From the NCBI GenBank assembly GCA_933228675.1, contig OW121743.1, positions 18,745,151 to 18,809,150 on the forward strand: a stretch of DNA of 64,000 nt, in the 5' to 3' direction. Every line of letters begins with the position of its first letter. Position 1 is the stretch's first letter. Shown piece by piece: positions 11,895 through 24,269 of the stretch. Origin of the DNA: Stomorhina lunata (Eukaryota > Arthropoda > Insecta > Diptera > Rhiniidae). The translations under genes and the position numbers were made by a program. The notes below the pieces were generated by a model. It had not been told where the DNA came from and made no database searches. It was given only the letters and a program-made list of their open reading frames with translations.

Positions 11895-14800
11895 TCAAAC
11901 GTAATACAATGTATTGCCGGGAACACGTCTACGTAACGGAGCAGGAGCTTTTTTGTGATTACTAGTGGAGGAAGAAGAAATTGAAGAAGTTGTTAAGGAT
12001 GTAGTAGCAGCAGAGGATTTAGAGCTACTAGTAGTAGATGCTGGCTTAGGTGGTGGTGCGTTTTGTAATAAACGTCTTGGTAAAACTTTTGGAGGGTTAA
12101 TGAGGCTGATCGGTGTTGTTGTTGTTGCTGTCACTAAATTTTTTAAAGGTGAAGCCGGATTAAAATTGGTCGTTGTAGTTTTTCTGGCTGTAGCAAAAGT
12201 TGTGGTTTTTTGATTTTGCTGAAGTTTTGCTACAGAAGTTTCATTTGTGGTGGAGATGGTGGTGGTAGAAGAAGAACGTAAGAAAGAAGAAGAAGAGTTG
12301 AAAGATGAAGAAGAACAAGAAGTAGAATTTGAAGTAGAATTTTTAAAAGAATTATCTATTGGAGTTAGAAGTGTTTCGTTCAATGCCACCACCTTGGTTT
12401 TTGGTAAATTAGTAGTAGTAGTTATAATTGTGGTAGTAGTAGTAGTTTTTGAAATTTTTGTGGTAGCCATTTTGTTAAAATCCTTAACCCTTTGTGGTGT
12501 AGAGTGTAGTGTTGTCGTTAAGCCCTTGACTTTTGTTGCATTATCAAGTGATTGGGGGAGTTCAACAAAACTACATTGCCTAGGATTTTGGATGAATTGT
12601 GGGGGATGTTGCTTGGTGTAATTAAGGGAATTAGAAGCGTTTGGATTAGACTGATTACAATTAAAATTAAGATCTTGTTGATATAGAGAAGATTTTTCCG
12701 GAAAATTGCCATAAATATCAGACCTAAAGGAAGGGGACCTAGGAATTCGTGTTAAAGAGCAAGAATCTTGGTTATTTTCTTTGAAATAATTAAGTTTGTT
12801 ACGAAAGTTTTCGGCAAAGTCTAGAGAACTTTCAGGGGATTGGGAAATATGGGGGATTTCGAGTGAAAGTGGAGTATATTTAAGTTCAATATTTCTAAGA
12901 ATAGATTCATGATTTGCATTTGAATCTTGCTGATTGAAGGAATCTATTTCAAGTATTTGGGTATTGTAAGGATTTTTAGAAGTAGATAAATAAGATGATC
13001 TGGTAACATCATTATTTGTCAAATTAGTTTCCTCATTTGCAATCGAAGACATTTGTCTTTCTCGAAGAAAAGCCTCATTAGCATTTAAATCTGTCGGATT
13101 AGAGAAATCTTTTTCAAGAAGTTTGGAATTGTGAAAAAGTTTGGGAGAAACTGGAGAAAATGATCTGCTTATACTTGTATTAGTCAGCATAATTTCCTCA
13201 TTTGCGCCTGAAGAAAACTGTCTTCCGGTTACCACAACATCTCTTCGAAGAGAAGCCTCATTAGCATTAAAATCTTCATAGTTTGAGGAATCTATTTGAG
13301 TTAATTGGAAATTATGGGGAGTTTTGAATGGAACTGGAGAAAATGATCTGGTAGCACAAGTATTAGTAAAAAAAATTTCCCCATTTCCATCCGGAGACAA
13401 TTGCTTTCCGGCTACCTTAATATCTTCACAAAGAGATGCCTCCTTAGCTTTGAAATCTTCCCGATTTGAGAAAACTTTTTCTGTTATTTGAGAATTGTGG
13501 GGAATTTTGGGATTAATCGGAGGAAATGATCTTGTAACATAAGTATTAGTAACAATTGTATCCTCTATCGCATTTAGAGACAATTGCTTTCCAGCGAACT
13601 CAAAATTTCCGCTAAGAGAAGCCTCATTTGCTTTGGAATTCTCCCAATTTAAGGACTCCATTTTAGTTGTTTGGGAATTGTTAGTAATTTTCGAATCAAT
13701 GGGAGCTAACAGTCTGGTAACATCAATAATTCTAGAAGATTCCTTATCGATATTTAAGTCTTCCGGATTTGGGATATTGGATCTGCGATATATAGAACCA
13801 AAGATGGGATCAAATTTAGAAGAATGATCGAAATTATAAGAATCTTGTAAAGCTGACTCCTTGGATAGGGAATTAACTACAAATTGATCGGAGTTTGCAG
13901 AGACTTTTGAAAAATCTGCATCCAATTTAAAATTCGACTTTGGTTTCGGAGGCACCATAGGTAAGGTTGCGCAAGTTTTGAAAGTGCCTGGATCTAAATT
14001 TTGAGTTGAAAGTTGGAATTCAGGACAAATTGTAAGTTTAGGAGAAAGAATCGTTGATGATTCTGTTAAATTTCCGGAAGAAAAGAAAATGTTGGAAGGT
14101 TTTAGGGAATATTGAAGTCCCAAGTTTGCAGATTCTCTAATATTACTAAAATTTTCTAAATTTGGAGAACTGGGGGATTTTGGGTAACTTGAAAGAGTCA
14201 AAGAACTAGAATCACTTTTGAGAAATTGCAAATTCTCTCTTAAGTTTGTCGAATCCTCTTCGCCGACTTGGGATGAAAGCAAAGAGATAGTAGTAGAGTT
14301 TATTACCATGGGAGTTTTTTTACATGAATTGAAAGGACTATTAGGAAATTTATGAGGAATATCAGTATCAGAAGAAGATTTATAATCAGTTTTTAACTTA
14401 TTTTCAGAAAGATGTGCAGTATTTGCTATCTTTGAAGGTGTAGAAGAATAAATATTGAACTTAGCAGCCAAAGTTCTAACACCCAGAGATTCGGGCAATG
14501 TAGCCAAATCCAAATTGTTAGAATTTACTTCGGAACAGGCAACATTTGGAATCTTCTCGAAGGTTCCCAGAGGTTTTGTGGTAATCAGAGAACATTGAGT
14601 CAAATCTTTGGAAGGAGATGCTTGGGAAACTAACAAAGAAGTAGAGCTAACTTCCAAATCCTGTAAATTTTCTGGAGACTCATGGTTGTTGATCATAGGA
14701 GGGGCCTCATAAATATGTCTAAAAGGCTTTGGACTAATATTGAAATAATTTTCATGGGTTAAAGGTTTTAAACTAAGATATTTTTGTGACCCTGAATGTT

Positions 14801-17800
14801 CATCTCCTTTCATAATATTTAAGTCCTCAGATTTGTTTTGAAATTGTTTTAAATCTAAATTTGCTAAAGTTTCCAAGGCCTGTTCAATAGGATCCAATTC
14901 CCCAGAGTCTTTTAAATCTGAATTCCTCTCGATTTCAACCATTTTCTTACTATCTTCAATTCCCACATCCCCTTCATCATTTACCCCTTTTACCTCCTCA
15001 TCGTCGGCGGTAAAATATTCAAAAGAATTAGATATAGCAGTGGCCGATTCCCATTCCCCAATACTTCTAGCTTTCATTAGAATCTTTGAGGGTTTTGCAA
15101 ATATTTTCCGGTTAAGTTCCGATTTTTTCCCGACATTATCCGTCAAACTGACCGATCTTTTAACGGTTCTATGAAACTTTAACTGATTTTCAAAGGATTT
15201 CTCACTAAAGGTCTCGTAAAATCTTAAGGAATTCTTAAAGGATTTCGAGGCATTTTTGTATAAATTTTTCGATTTGACAAAAGTAGGATTCGAGGCCATA
15301 TTATGCGAGGCCATATTTGTAAAAGTCATTAGCTTTTCAGCTGTTTTAACTCTTAAATTTTTTGATTTCTTCGGAGGAACCTCTGGAGGTTTGCTCTCGA
15401 CTATTGGTTTGGGTTTCTCAGACCATTTGGACTCTAAAGTATTGCAGGCACTGAGAAAATTAAGATCCTCAGACAATTCCGATTCGTAAGAGTTTGTCTT
15501 GTCTAGATCTTTTAAAGAATGATGGGTTTTAGACTTCTTGAGTGTCAATAGGTTGGTAAAGTCAAATAAAGAGGATGAATCGAGGCCTACAGCAATATCT
15601 TCTAGCATTTCAAAAGCTTCTAGGTCTTCTTCGACCTCATCTAGAGTTTGTGACCTCTTGAGAGTCTTGAGATTATTGGAAGAAATAGGATTTGGTGCTA
15701 ATTCAGAACCCTCTGACTCCCGGTCGGCTAAATAGGAGGAGGTTTGCTCTTCAGTGTTATCATCCAATGACTCCAATGAATCTAAGGACATTTGCAAATG
15801 CTTATTTAAAGTACCTATACCGGAACGGATTCCCAGAGATTCTCCTACACCTTCTCCAAGATCCTCCGATTTATTACAATCGTTTTTAATTATATTTTCG
15901 CTGCTGTCTGGTAAAATCTCTATTTCATGCACCGAGTTCGAACGATTCAATATAGGCTTAGCAACCAAGTCTAGATTATCGAGAGATTTGGTTTTAAGTT
16001 CGACAAAACTTAGATCCAATCCTAAACTTTCCTCAGATTTCGTATCGGTAAATATTAAGTTATTCGAAATTGAAGCCCTTAATGGAGTCGAAGGTTTCAA
16101 CAAACTATCGTGAGATTTGGATTTCTTTTCATTTAAATTTTCTTTGATTTTTAAAGAATATTCTTCAAAATTATCGGAATTAACAGATAAACTTAAAGCT
16201 TTTCTAGGTGGAAATTGTCGGGAAGATAAATTCTCTAAGGACTTGATTTCTCTGGGATTCAAATTTTCGGTTATTTGTGATTGGTATTCAGTTAAATATT
16301 GGGTATTCAAAGTTAAAGAAACATTACGGGAAGAAGTTTTGAATGTTTTATGAAAGTTCTGTGAAAAATGTTGTTCTAAATTCTCAGATTTTCCGGGATC
16401 TTCTTTTAGTTTTAACAAATTTTGGGGGTTTTGAAAACTTTCCATTGATTTGGCTTGTTTTTGGGAAATTTTTGCCAAGTTTTGGCTTAAACTACCGGTT
16501 TTCTGTAGTAAATTTAGACTGTCGAGGGATTTGGAGTTTTTATGGGAATTTGGAAGATTTTCTTCTAAACTCTGCGAATTTGTGGTGGTTTTTACAGGCT
16601 TTAGATTTGCTAAAGTTTCTTGAAAATATTCTATCTTTTTTGGGGAACCCGGAAGATATTCTTTCAAGTCCGTGGAACTTTTAAGTCTTAAGTTTGCTTC
16701 TACAGGCTTTAGATTTTCTAAAGCTTCTTGAAAATTTGCTTTCTCTTTGGGGAAATCTACTACTTTCAAAGTTACCAGATCATTTTTGTTAGTATTTTCT
16801 TTAAATTTAAAGGATGCCACACGTTTAATACTCTGAGTATCTTTCTTTTGGGAGGCTTCATTGGAAACTTTAGGTTCAGGGGTTAATTTTGACGGATCCT
16901 TTGAATGTTTGGGAATTTCTGGAAGATTTTCTTTAAGGTCTGCAGAATCTATAGCTAAAATAGAGAGATTTCTTTGCTTCTTATTTGGCTTATACTTGAA
17001 GGAATCTACGCGTTTAACATTTTCTAGAGATGTCATCTGGAAATTTGTTTTATTTTCGATTGTTTGGACTAAATTGTTGGTATTTCTTTCCAATTTTTTG
17101 GAATCAGCTACCGGTATGACATTAGCATTAAAAATTTTGATAGGATCCCGAGAGTTTTTGAAAGATTCTGAGGGATTTTCCTTCATGTTTCCTAAATATT
17201 GGATATTATCCGTTGTTTTAACTGATTTGTGGGTCTTTATTTCCGGGTTTTGGGAATCAGCTCCCGGTATGTCGTTAGCATCCAAAATTGTATAAGAGTC
17301 CCGAGAGTTTTTGGAAGATATTGAGATATTTTCCTTCGAGTTCCCCAAAGAATGAAAGGTTTCTGGAAACGAAGCCTTGTAGTTTCCATTATTTTCTTTT
17401 ATTTTAACTGAATGAGATCCTGGTACATCGTTAGCATCTAAAATTTTAATAGAAACTAGAGAGTTTTTAGGAAACTCAAAGAGATTTTGTTTTAAATTCC
17501 CTAAAGGAACTGAAGACTGGGAGTTTGTCTCATTAGAATTGACTTGAATTTCGTTAGAACCCCTAGAATTTTTGGAAAACCCTGACCTATTTTCCTTTAA
17601 ATTTTCTAGAGATTTCGTTCGTTCGTGTTCGTTAAGATTTAATAACTTAGGAGAGGGATTAGGAGACTTTTCAACACTACTAAGATCCTTCGAATTCTCT
17701 TCACTCATAAGAGAAATACTTATTCTGGGCTTAGGAATTTCTAAAGGATGTGGATCGACTTTTTGGGGATTTGCTAATTCTCTAAAAGCTTTATCAACAT

Positions 17801-18715
17801 TAGCTTCATTGGGTTTCTCGGAAAGCTTGGAAGTTTCAATATGTTCATTAATCTTAATAGAAATATTTCTAGAGCTCAGACTTTCAAAAGGGTGAATTGC
17901 TTGATCTCTAAAAGCTTGAACAACATTAGCTTCTTTGGGTTTCTCAGAAAGCTGGGAAGTTTCAAGTTTTTCATTTACTTCAGGTGAAAAATAAAGGGAA
18001 GTTGTTGCTGCACCAGAAGCTAAAGATGATGATAAACGAGTTGGACGATTGCCTTCCAAATTTCTTAAAGAGCTAGAGCGAGCCACCGTGGCGGAAACAG
18101 AAAGTTTTTGAGTATAGGATCTTAGAAATTCATTGGAACGTGAACGTTGCACAGGATGATTCCTAAGGGGAGGTGGTAACGTAGATGGCTGCTGCAGGAA
18201 ACAGGCATATTGAGGTTTATTCAAGACATTTGGAGTTTTGCGTGGTAGCTTTGTGGTTAGTTTTAAGCATTCTTTCGGCTTTCCATTATCACTACGTTGT
18301 TGAGACACCACCCCTTGAGGGATTTGAATCTTCTTTTCCGGGATTTCTTCGTAGTTTTTCTTGGAATCTTTTGGTAAAGCTGTTAAACTTGAAATCTTTG
18401 CTCCCACTGCAGCCTGTAGAGGTGGAGGGTTCTTCATCATTTGATAACGTTTCACCGGCAAGGCAGGCTTTTGCATATTCCTTGGCGGCTGCTGCTCCCT
18501 TTGACCTAGAGGTAAACTGAGATCTTTCCGAGATTTCTTTTGTTCTACTGCCTTTAAGTTCATGGCTGGTGGTGAATGTTCGTCTAGTAGATCTTGTGTT
18601 GTTGTCTGTTGCAGTGTCATTGCTGTTAGTGTTGTTGTTTCTGTTGTTGTTGTTGTTGCCTGTTGTGTTTCTTTGACTGTGGTCAATGGTATACCCTTCT
18701 GTAAATCTGGGTAAT
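11895..18715 (-). CDS. Terminal 6.8-kb coding exon of a large disordered protein
   Basis: Last exon of the one convincing host gene; I do not recognise the family. The acceptor is TTTTTACAG before 18715. The frame is then open for 2272 codons to the TGA at 11895-11897, which in DNA this AT-rich is strong evidence of coding. Joined to the three exons upstream it gives 2537 residues. The protein is rich in Ser, Asn, Lys and Thr, with no signal peptide, membrane segment or recognisable enzyme domain. It opens with a Thr/Gln tract, has duplicated SEKPKEANV / SEKPNEANV segments (about 17,980-17,780), degenerate SLENLKEN-type repeats (about 17,610-17,030) and a five-copy repeat of about 62 residues (about 13,730-12,900). 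PxxP-like sites such as EVPPKKS and MVPPKPKS occur. It ends in a Ser/Thr-rich tail and RRRVPGNTLYYV. A scaffold or cytoskeletal adaptor is plausible but is inference. Confidence 0.88.
12900..13730 (-). repeat. Five-copy ~62-residue repeat within the coding exon
   Basis: Within the terminal exon the protein repeats a block that starts with a VTRSF-P--PK-PHNSQ-like phrase. Copies start near 13,715, 13,530, 13,345, 13,160 and 12,990, with a partial sixth near 12,910. Each copy includes a NxNEASL phrase (KANEASL, KAKEASL, NANEASL, NANEAFL, NANHESI) followed by a G(K/R)QLS-like phrase. Divergence between copies shows the duplication is old and kept in frame, which supports selection on the reading frame. 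Confidence 0.85.
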
Positions 18716-19240
18716 CTGTAAAAATTGATTTAAGTATTTTTTGGCAATGTTTGTTAATCTTGTTTTGGTTTTATTTGTTTTCGAAAAAAATGTATGTATA
18801 TTCCTGGTTTATGGGTTCTGGATTATTGAATGGTGGGACTGAATGTACAAACATTGATTACCCGAGGGATATTTGCTGGGTTGTTGATTTGAATTTTTGA
18901 AATTGATAAGTAGTGCTTTGGTGTCGTTTGTGAATATCTGAAAAACGATAATGTTATGATAAGAAAAAAAAGAGTGTTGAAGGGTTTATTTAGGAATGTG
19001 TAATGAAGAACCGGTTGCGAGTTGAGAAATAAGACATATACCGGATGATTTCTAAATATTTATATTCATCCTACTTTCCTTTCATAGAGTTCCGAGGGTT
19101 ATTAGACAATTCCTGACATTTTGAGAGTATTAAGCTTTAAGATTCAGCTGAATTGAAAAGTAGCTTTCGAAGGATTTCTTAGAAAAGTTTTTGATATAAG
19201 ACCGGTTAGGTATACGAGGAAACAGACCACAGAAATGTGG

Positions 19241-20056
19241 TAGATATACACACAAGACCTAAATTGTATTCGTCAAGGCTGCGAAGAGTGGATTTTACAG
19301 TAGTTATGGTGACGAGGAGGAGTCCATGAAGCAAATACTGCTCTTGTCCTGTTGTACAGTAAGGGACATACTCTGTTTTTTTTTTCTTTGGAGACCTGAG
19401 CCTTCTAGGTGACGGAGTTATTAAGCTGAATGGTTCAAGAAGGACAGCCAGTTATACGTCTTTTGCTCTCTTCCGTGGTAATATAATGGACTTAATAGTC
19501 AAATATCACTTGCCAATAGATTTCCTGAGATAGTGGTTAAAACTTCAAGTTCGACTATTAAAGTTAATGTTATGGCACAGTTAGTGAGCCCAAAATTTTT
19601 CTTAGAGCCTTTTAGCTTTAACAACGATGGAACTGATGTAACTTCCAAATATGGTTATAGAGACACAAAAACTTTTTCAGACTCAGAAGTACCTTCCAAA
19701 ATTGCGAATTATGATCATGGTTTTTAACATGAAAGAAGCGATTATGTTGATGTGATTTGTATGACTAAGTAAGGGGCCCTAAATGTGTTCTACTTTGGAA
19801 AATGTGGAACATTTGAAGGTTTTCGTAAAGATTTTGTAATGTTTTCATGATTTGATAAAATAAAAACATTAAAAAAAAACAAAACCTAAAACTAGCACGA
19901 AATTACTTTTGAATTTTACGAAAAAAAAACAGAAATTGGCAGCACTGAAAAGAAATTCATCTCTTCAAATAAAGAGATGCCAGACAGTTGTAATAGCACT
20001 GTTCTTTAATTATAACTAAGAATTCTTTCAGAGTTGCCAAATATTTTAAAAAAAGG
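19241..20056. repeat. Intronic direct repeat, copy 1 (~0.82 kb)
   Basis: Starts TAGATATACACACAAGACCT and ends near GAGTTGCCAAATATTTTAAA. A closely similar copy starts 1177 bp downstream at 20418. The GACGAGGAGGAGTCC motif, read on the minus strand, resembles GACTCCTCCTCGTCGCC at 24,737 in LINE-derived DNA, so this is probably a duplicated retrotransposon fragment. Confidence 0.75.
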
Positions 20057-20417
20057 TATCCGTAGAGCCGTCGAGATAACAGGACAGGTTTATTCTATAA
20101 TATACAGTTATACGGTTCAATAAATCGCGAGTGTCACTATAAAGACCCTATGCATTCTTACTTGCGTCCGTCATTTTAGGACACTGTGTGATTGGAAGGT
20201 GTATGGTTTGGTTGAGGGTTAAGACAAGTGACTTTTGCAGTCTATAAAACATTTTCTTCGCACTTGCTCTACCCTGTATAACACTATGTTTGGGTTCTTA
20301 TATCTTTGAATACCTAAGCGATATGTTTGTCATAGATATTGGCCGACTTAAGAGCAGTTTAACGGCGGTTCATGATAGGTTGGCGTCAATCCAATGATCT
20401 ATTCCAGATATTTATTG
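20057..20417. other. Spacer between the two intronic direct repeats
   Basis: About 360 bp of unique-looking DNA with no ORF or hairpin that I could support. Confidence 0.5.
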
Positions 20418-21299
20418 TAGATATACACTCAAGACCTAAATTGTGTTAGTCCAGGCTGCGAAGAGTGGATTTTGTAGAAGTTATGATGACGAGGAGGTGT
20501 CCATAAGGCAAATACTCTGCTCTTGTTCTGTTGTAAAGTAAGGGACTTACTCTGTTTTTGTTCCTTTGGAGACCTGGGCTTTCTAGCTGACGGAGTTATT
20601 AAGCTGAATGGTTCAAGAAGGACAGCCAGTTATACGCTTTTTGCTCTCTTCCGTGGTAACATAATGGACTTAATAGTCAAATATTACTTGCCAATAGATT
20701 TCCTGAGATAGTGGTAAAAACTTCAAGTTCGGGAGAAGTTGCTTATATTATGATAGTGGTTTTTACAGCGATTATTAGGGATGATGTTATGGCACAGTTA
20801 GTAAACCCAAAATTTTTCTTAGAGCCTTTTAGCTTTAACAACGATAAAACTGATTAGATATATGTAACTTCCAAATATGGTTATAGAGACACAAAAACTT
20901 TTTCAGACTCAGAAGTACCTTCCAAAATTGTGAATTATGATCATGGTTTTTAACATGAAAGAAGCGATTATGTTGATGTGACTTGTATGACTAAGTAAGG
21001 GGCCCTAAATGTGTTCTACTTTGGAAAATGTGGAACATTTGAAGGTTTTCGTAAAGATTTTGTAGTGATTTCATGAATTGATTAAATAAAATATAAAGTC
21101 AAAATGAAATTAAAAAAAAAAAACAAAACCTAATACTAGCACAAAATTACTTTTGAATTTTACGAAAAAAAAACAGAAATTGGCAGCACTGAAAAGAAAT
21201 TCACATCTTCAAATAAAGAGATGCCAGACAGTTGTAATAGCACTGCTCTTTAATTATAACTAAGAATTCTTTCAGAGTTGCCAAATATTTTAAAAAAGG
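20418..21299. repeat. Intronic direct repeat, copy 2 (~0.88 kb)
   Basis: Second copy of the 19241-20056 unit. Substitutions are scattered through it, and it has about 50 extra bases around 20,735-20,780 that copy 1 lacks. The copies end on the same GAGTTGCCAAATATTTTAAA sequence, so they behave like two insertions of, or a duplication of, one element. Confidence 0.75.
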
Positions 21300-21374
21300 G
21301 AAGTTGGAGAAGAAGTAGAAAACACACGACATTTAGATTGAAATGGGGAACTGGGTTTTAAACGAACCTGTCAC

Positions 21375-21692
21375 TTATTAGATGGAAAATTTTGCTAAAA
21401 AACGATGAAGACTTTTTCCTTAATTTCTTAATAAAATTGGAACGGTTTGAAGGACATTTTTTCAATTGATAACAAGAAGTTGATGAAATTTTGTTGGAAT
21501 TAGGAGAAGAAGAAGCTGTCATGTGTTGAGGAAGTGGTGGTAACACTGGATTACCGATGTTACTATGGCTCTGATTGGGTGAGACTAGAGATCCTAAAGG
21601 TTTTAACGAGACCAAACGTGGTGGTAATTGAGTTGGCAAAGGTGGAGGTGGTATGGGAGGAGGAGCTAAATCATAATACTCCTCCGTTAAAT
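21375..21692 (-). CDS. Coding exon with proline-rich segment
   Basis: Internal exon of 318 bases. The acceptor is TATTCTAG before 21692. The first two bases complete a GAT codon with the last base of the exon at 22111-22411, and the next residues read LTEEYYDLAPPPIPPPP. This proline-rich run (assembled residues about 169-178) is the kind bound by SH3, WW or profilin-type modules. The exon ends with a basic stretch, FIKKLRKKSSSFFSKIFHLI. The donor at 21375 was chosen for phase. Both boundary phases agree with the neighbours, which supports the exon. RNA data could move the 3' boundary by a few bases. Confidence 0.75.
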
Positions 21693-22110
21693 CTAGAATA
21701 TTTTTAAAAAAGAATTTACAAAATTTGTTTTTTTTTTGTTGTTTTGCTAAATTAATTTAAATTTTTATTTAAAAAAAAAATAATAATAAAATTGCTTTTT
21801 TCCAAAGTTAGTATTAAATTAAGATATTTGTTAAAGGAAACCCTTAAACCTTAAAAAGTTTTGAACTCAAAATATTTACATTCTTAAGAAAATTATTAAA
21901 GTTAAAATTAAATTCCTCTAGAAACTACTTTTGGTTAATTTGGTTTGTTTTATGGTAAAAATAATTTGTTAAAATTTAAAAGAAAATTGTTAAAAAAAAT
22001 TTAACCAGAAAAACGTGTGATAATTAAAACCATAAAATATGTTAAGAAAATAATTTTTTTTTTAATATTTAACGAATTTTCTGGGTAGTAATCATGAAAC
22101 TTGAACTTAC
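21693..22110 (-). other. Short intron (418 bp)
   Basis: AT-rich minus-strand intron with donor GTAAGTTC at 22110 and acceptor TTCTAG ending at 21693. No repeat or ORF is present. Confidence 0.75.
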
Positions 22111-22411
22111 CTAAGGGTAAATTGCCCAAAATATTTTTGGTAGGCGTATTACTAGAGGCGTTGGTGGCAGGTGTTGCAGCATTTAAGGTTGGCAGTTGTA
22201 TGATCTCATCGGCTACATGATGATGACTGGCAGCAGCTGCAGATTCTAGACACAAATTTCGAAATTGCTGCTTGAATTCTTCATCTTCTTCGCCATCCAA
22301 AGGCTGGGTATAGCTTTCGTTATAGGCCCTATAGGATTCATCGAGTATCAAAGAAGCTTCGGAGGGATATTCAAATGTGGAGGTTAGAGTATCATTAAAT
22401 TGTACGCGGAA
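22111..22411 (-). CDS. Coding exon with RVQF motif
   Basis: Internal exon of 301 bases. The acceptor is TTTTTCAG before 22411 and the donor is GTAAGT after 22111. It reads FRVQFNDTLTSTFEYPSEAS and continues through an acidic patch (DGEEDEEF) and an Ala/His-rich patch to NILGNLPL. FRVQF (assembled residues 59-63) fits the RVxF short motif by which many regulators dock on protein phosphatase 1. The surrounding sequence reads like a conserved block rather than the low-complexity sequence of the last exon. PP1 binding is inference from four residues only. The exon begins in phase 0 and leaves one base, matching its neighbours. Confidence 0.8.
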
Positions 22412-22846
22412 CTGAAAAACGAAAACAAAACAATATTATATAATTTTTTTTTTTTTAAGAAATGGGCCAAAAAAGTTGGACATGAAGGGAATTTTAATTG
22501 AAAATTTGTGAGTAAACATTTTCTTAAGCAAAATGTAAGTTTTATGTTAATGTTTTATTTGTATTTTGTTAAATAATTTATAAATGGTTATGAAAAAGTC
22601 AATACACGCGCCAAAAACTATTAAAATGTTTAAGACGTTGCCTTACAATTGACTATAAAGAAGACCAAACTAGGTTGAATATTTCAAAAAAAATAAGGTT
22701 TAAAAAAGTGAATTTAAAAATTTGCATTAAATTGTCAACAAACGTAAGAAAAATTGGGACAACTAAATGCTATACAAAATTTACATCATAACACATTTTA
22801 TTAGGTTTTCAAAAAAGTTATGTTATTAACTGGCCCTACAGCCTTA

Positions 22847-23208
22847 CTGCTATCCCTAAATAAGAACGGCATGCGGAACGTTTTCTACCGCTCACTTGAA
22901 ACGCTCTGCTGCCATACCTAACTAAAAGTAGCAAATTTATGTCAAAACTAGAAAAACAGGGTTGCTAAAAAAATAATTAAACAGCCCTGTTAATTTTTTT
23001 TAAATGTTTTGGTTTTCCCACTTTTTTGTTTTGTTTACATTTGGTGTCTTTTGCAACCAACTTCACTATTAAACGCGCTGTCAAAATCGGATTTTCCAAC
23101 CGCAAAGAGTTGCCGCCGCGTTGTTTAGGTATGCTCCATACAAATTGTATGGGCATGAGAAATTTTGACAGCTAAAAAACGGTTGCCGCTCTTATTTAGG
23201 GATAGCAG
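22847..23208. mobile_element. MITE with TTA target duplication, PIF/Harbinger-like
   Basis: A 362-bp noncoding element. Its ends are CTGCTATCCCTAAATAAG at 22847 and the inverted CTTATTTAGGGATAGCAG ending at 23208, followed inward by imperfect GCGGC continuations. TTA flanks both sides (22844-22846 and 23209-23211). Three-base TWA target duplications are typical of PIF/Harbinger transposons, but the terminal bases alone do not prove the superfamily. An internal TAGGTATG/CATACCTA pair forms a nested inverted repeat. Confidence 0.75.
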
Positions 23209-23639
23209 TTAGAGTGATAAAGACTTATCTGAATAAACTGGGTCTTCTAATTTTTCCACCATCGTAACTGGAAGAAGCTTTTTTTTACAAAGCTCATTGC
23301 TTGGTTTTGTGATCAAGAGATTCCCGTAGCTCTCACATGTATGGGAACTGGATACGACACTATTTTGTTTAAATACTTTTCAGGCTCCCGAAGTTTAACC
23401 TCCTTAGTCTGTTTTCTTGGCTTTTCGAATAATTTCATGTATAAATTGTCCTTGTGTCGGGACAATGAAGCAGAAGAAGCCTTAGAGCGATGAAGACTTA
23501 CAAGAATGAACCAAAGGGGAATTTTCCAAACCTCATCACTTCTTAAAAACTATTTGCTGGATTTGTGTTTAAAAATTCCCTGCGCATCCAAGTACATCGG
23601 AATATAATAAAAAACAAGTATCTTCCAGATTATTTTCAG

Positions 23640-23950
23640 GCTTCAGAGGAGGTATTTCTCACTATCCAAGGAGATCAAACAGTATGAGAGCCTAATCTCC
23701 TCCAGACACTTTCTCAGACGCTGCCTTCGTTTTCTTCTGTTATCCTTGACTCCTAGTGGAACATAGGGCCTTAACCATCCTTTTATATCGAACTCTACTT
23801 CGAGATGTTTGGCATATGAGAACAAAACTTATGAGAGCCTAATCTTTTCCAGACACTCTCTCAGACGATGCCTTCTTCTTCTGTTATCCGTGGTTCCCAG
23901 TGTCAATCAGCCTTTTATATCGAACTCTATTTCGAGATGTTTGGCATGAA
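23640..23950 (-). mobile_element. LINE-like remnant with local tandem duplication
   Basis: A unit containing TATGAGAGCCTAATCT...CGAGATGTTTGGCAT occurs at about 23,682-23,817 and again at 23,830-23,948, a spacing near 148 bp. The first copy, on the minus strand, reads KHLEVEFDIKG and RPYVPLGVKDNRRKRR, a peptide whose remnants also occur at 5.26, 8.71 and 59.86 kb. It is probably a degraded mobile-element ORF and is not part of the host gene. Confidence 0.55.
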
Positions 23951-24269
23951 AAGTTTGCTGCTTGCAAATCCGCATTGACCTTCCGCACGTTCTAGCAGGT
24001 GCACCAACACGAAGCGCTTGTCGAGCAATGTTGGTATTTGGCCTTCGAAGTGTGTGGCCTATCCACCACCATTTCCGTTAACATACCTCGTTAATAGCAG
24101 GGATTTGGTTTGTCGCGTTAAAGAGATCTTCATTTCTTATGCGATTCGGCCACCATATATTAAGCATTTGCCTCAAGCATTTGTTTGTAAAGGTTTGTAG
24201 GCGCTTATCGATGGCATTTGTGCGTTTCCAAGTTTCGCAGCCGTAATTCAAGATGGACTTAACATTCAA
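23951..24269 (-). pseudogene. RTE-like LINE ORF2 C-terminal fragment
   Basis: The minus strand reads SILNYGCETWKRTNAIDKRLQ, then FTNKCLRQMLNIWWPNRIRN and, in a shifted frame, KWWWIGHTLRRPNTNIARQAL. The YGCETW, INKCLR..L.IWWPN and WIGHTLR blocks are the characteristic region after the RT palm in RTE/BovB-type elements. A stop after INEVC and loss of the rest show it is dead. The orientation matches the other LINE pieces in this intron. It may belong to the same family as the RT palm at 1.3 kb and the 3'-end array at 60-62 kb. Confidence 0.8.

Larger units (their letters stand above)
18716..21374 (-). other. Intron between coding exons 3 and 4 (as numbered here)
   Basis: Minus-strand intron of about 2.66 kb. 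The donor is taken as GTGACAGG after 21375, because that leaves one base (phase 1), which fits the two bases before the first full codon of the next exon and gives FHLI-N-YPDLQKG. The alternative donor GTTCGT after 21368 would leave two bases and break the frame. The intron carries two direct copies of a noncoding unit (19241-20056 and 20418-21299). Confidence 0.65.

Noticed and set aside
11965..18520. Many plus-strand ORFs opposite the 6.8-kb exon
   Set aside because: Shadows of the minus-strand coding exon; their compositions follow from its codons.
21368..21374. Alternative donor GTTCGT for the exon at 21375-21692
   Set aside because: It would leave two bases instead of one and put the terminal 2272-codon frame out of phase; GTGACA at 21374 keeps it.
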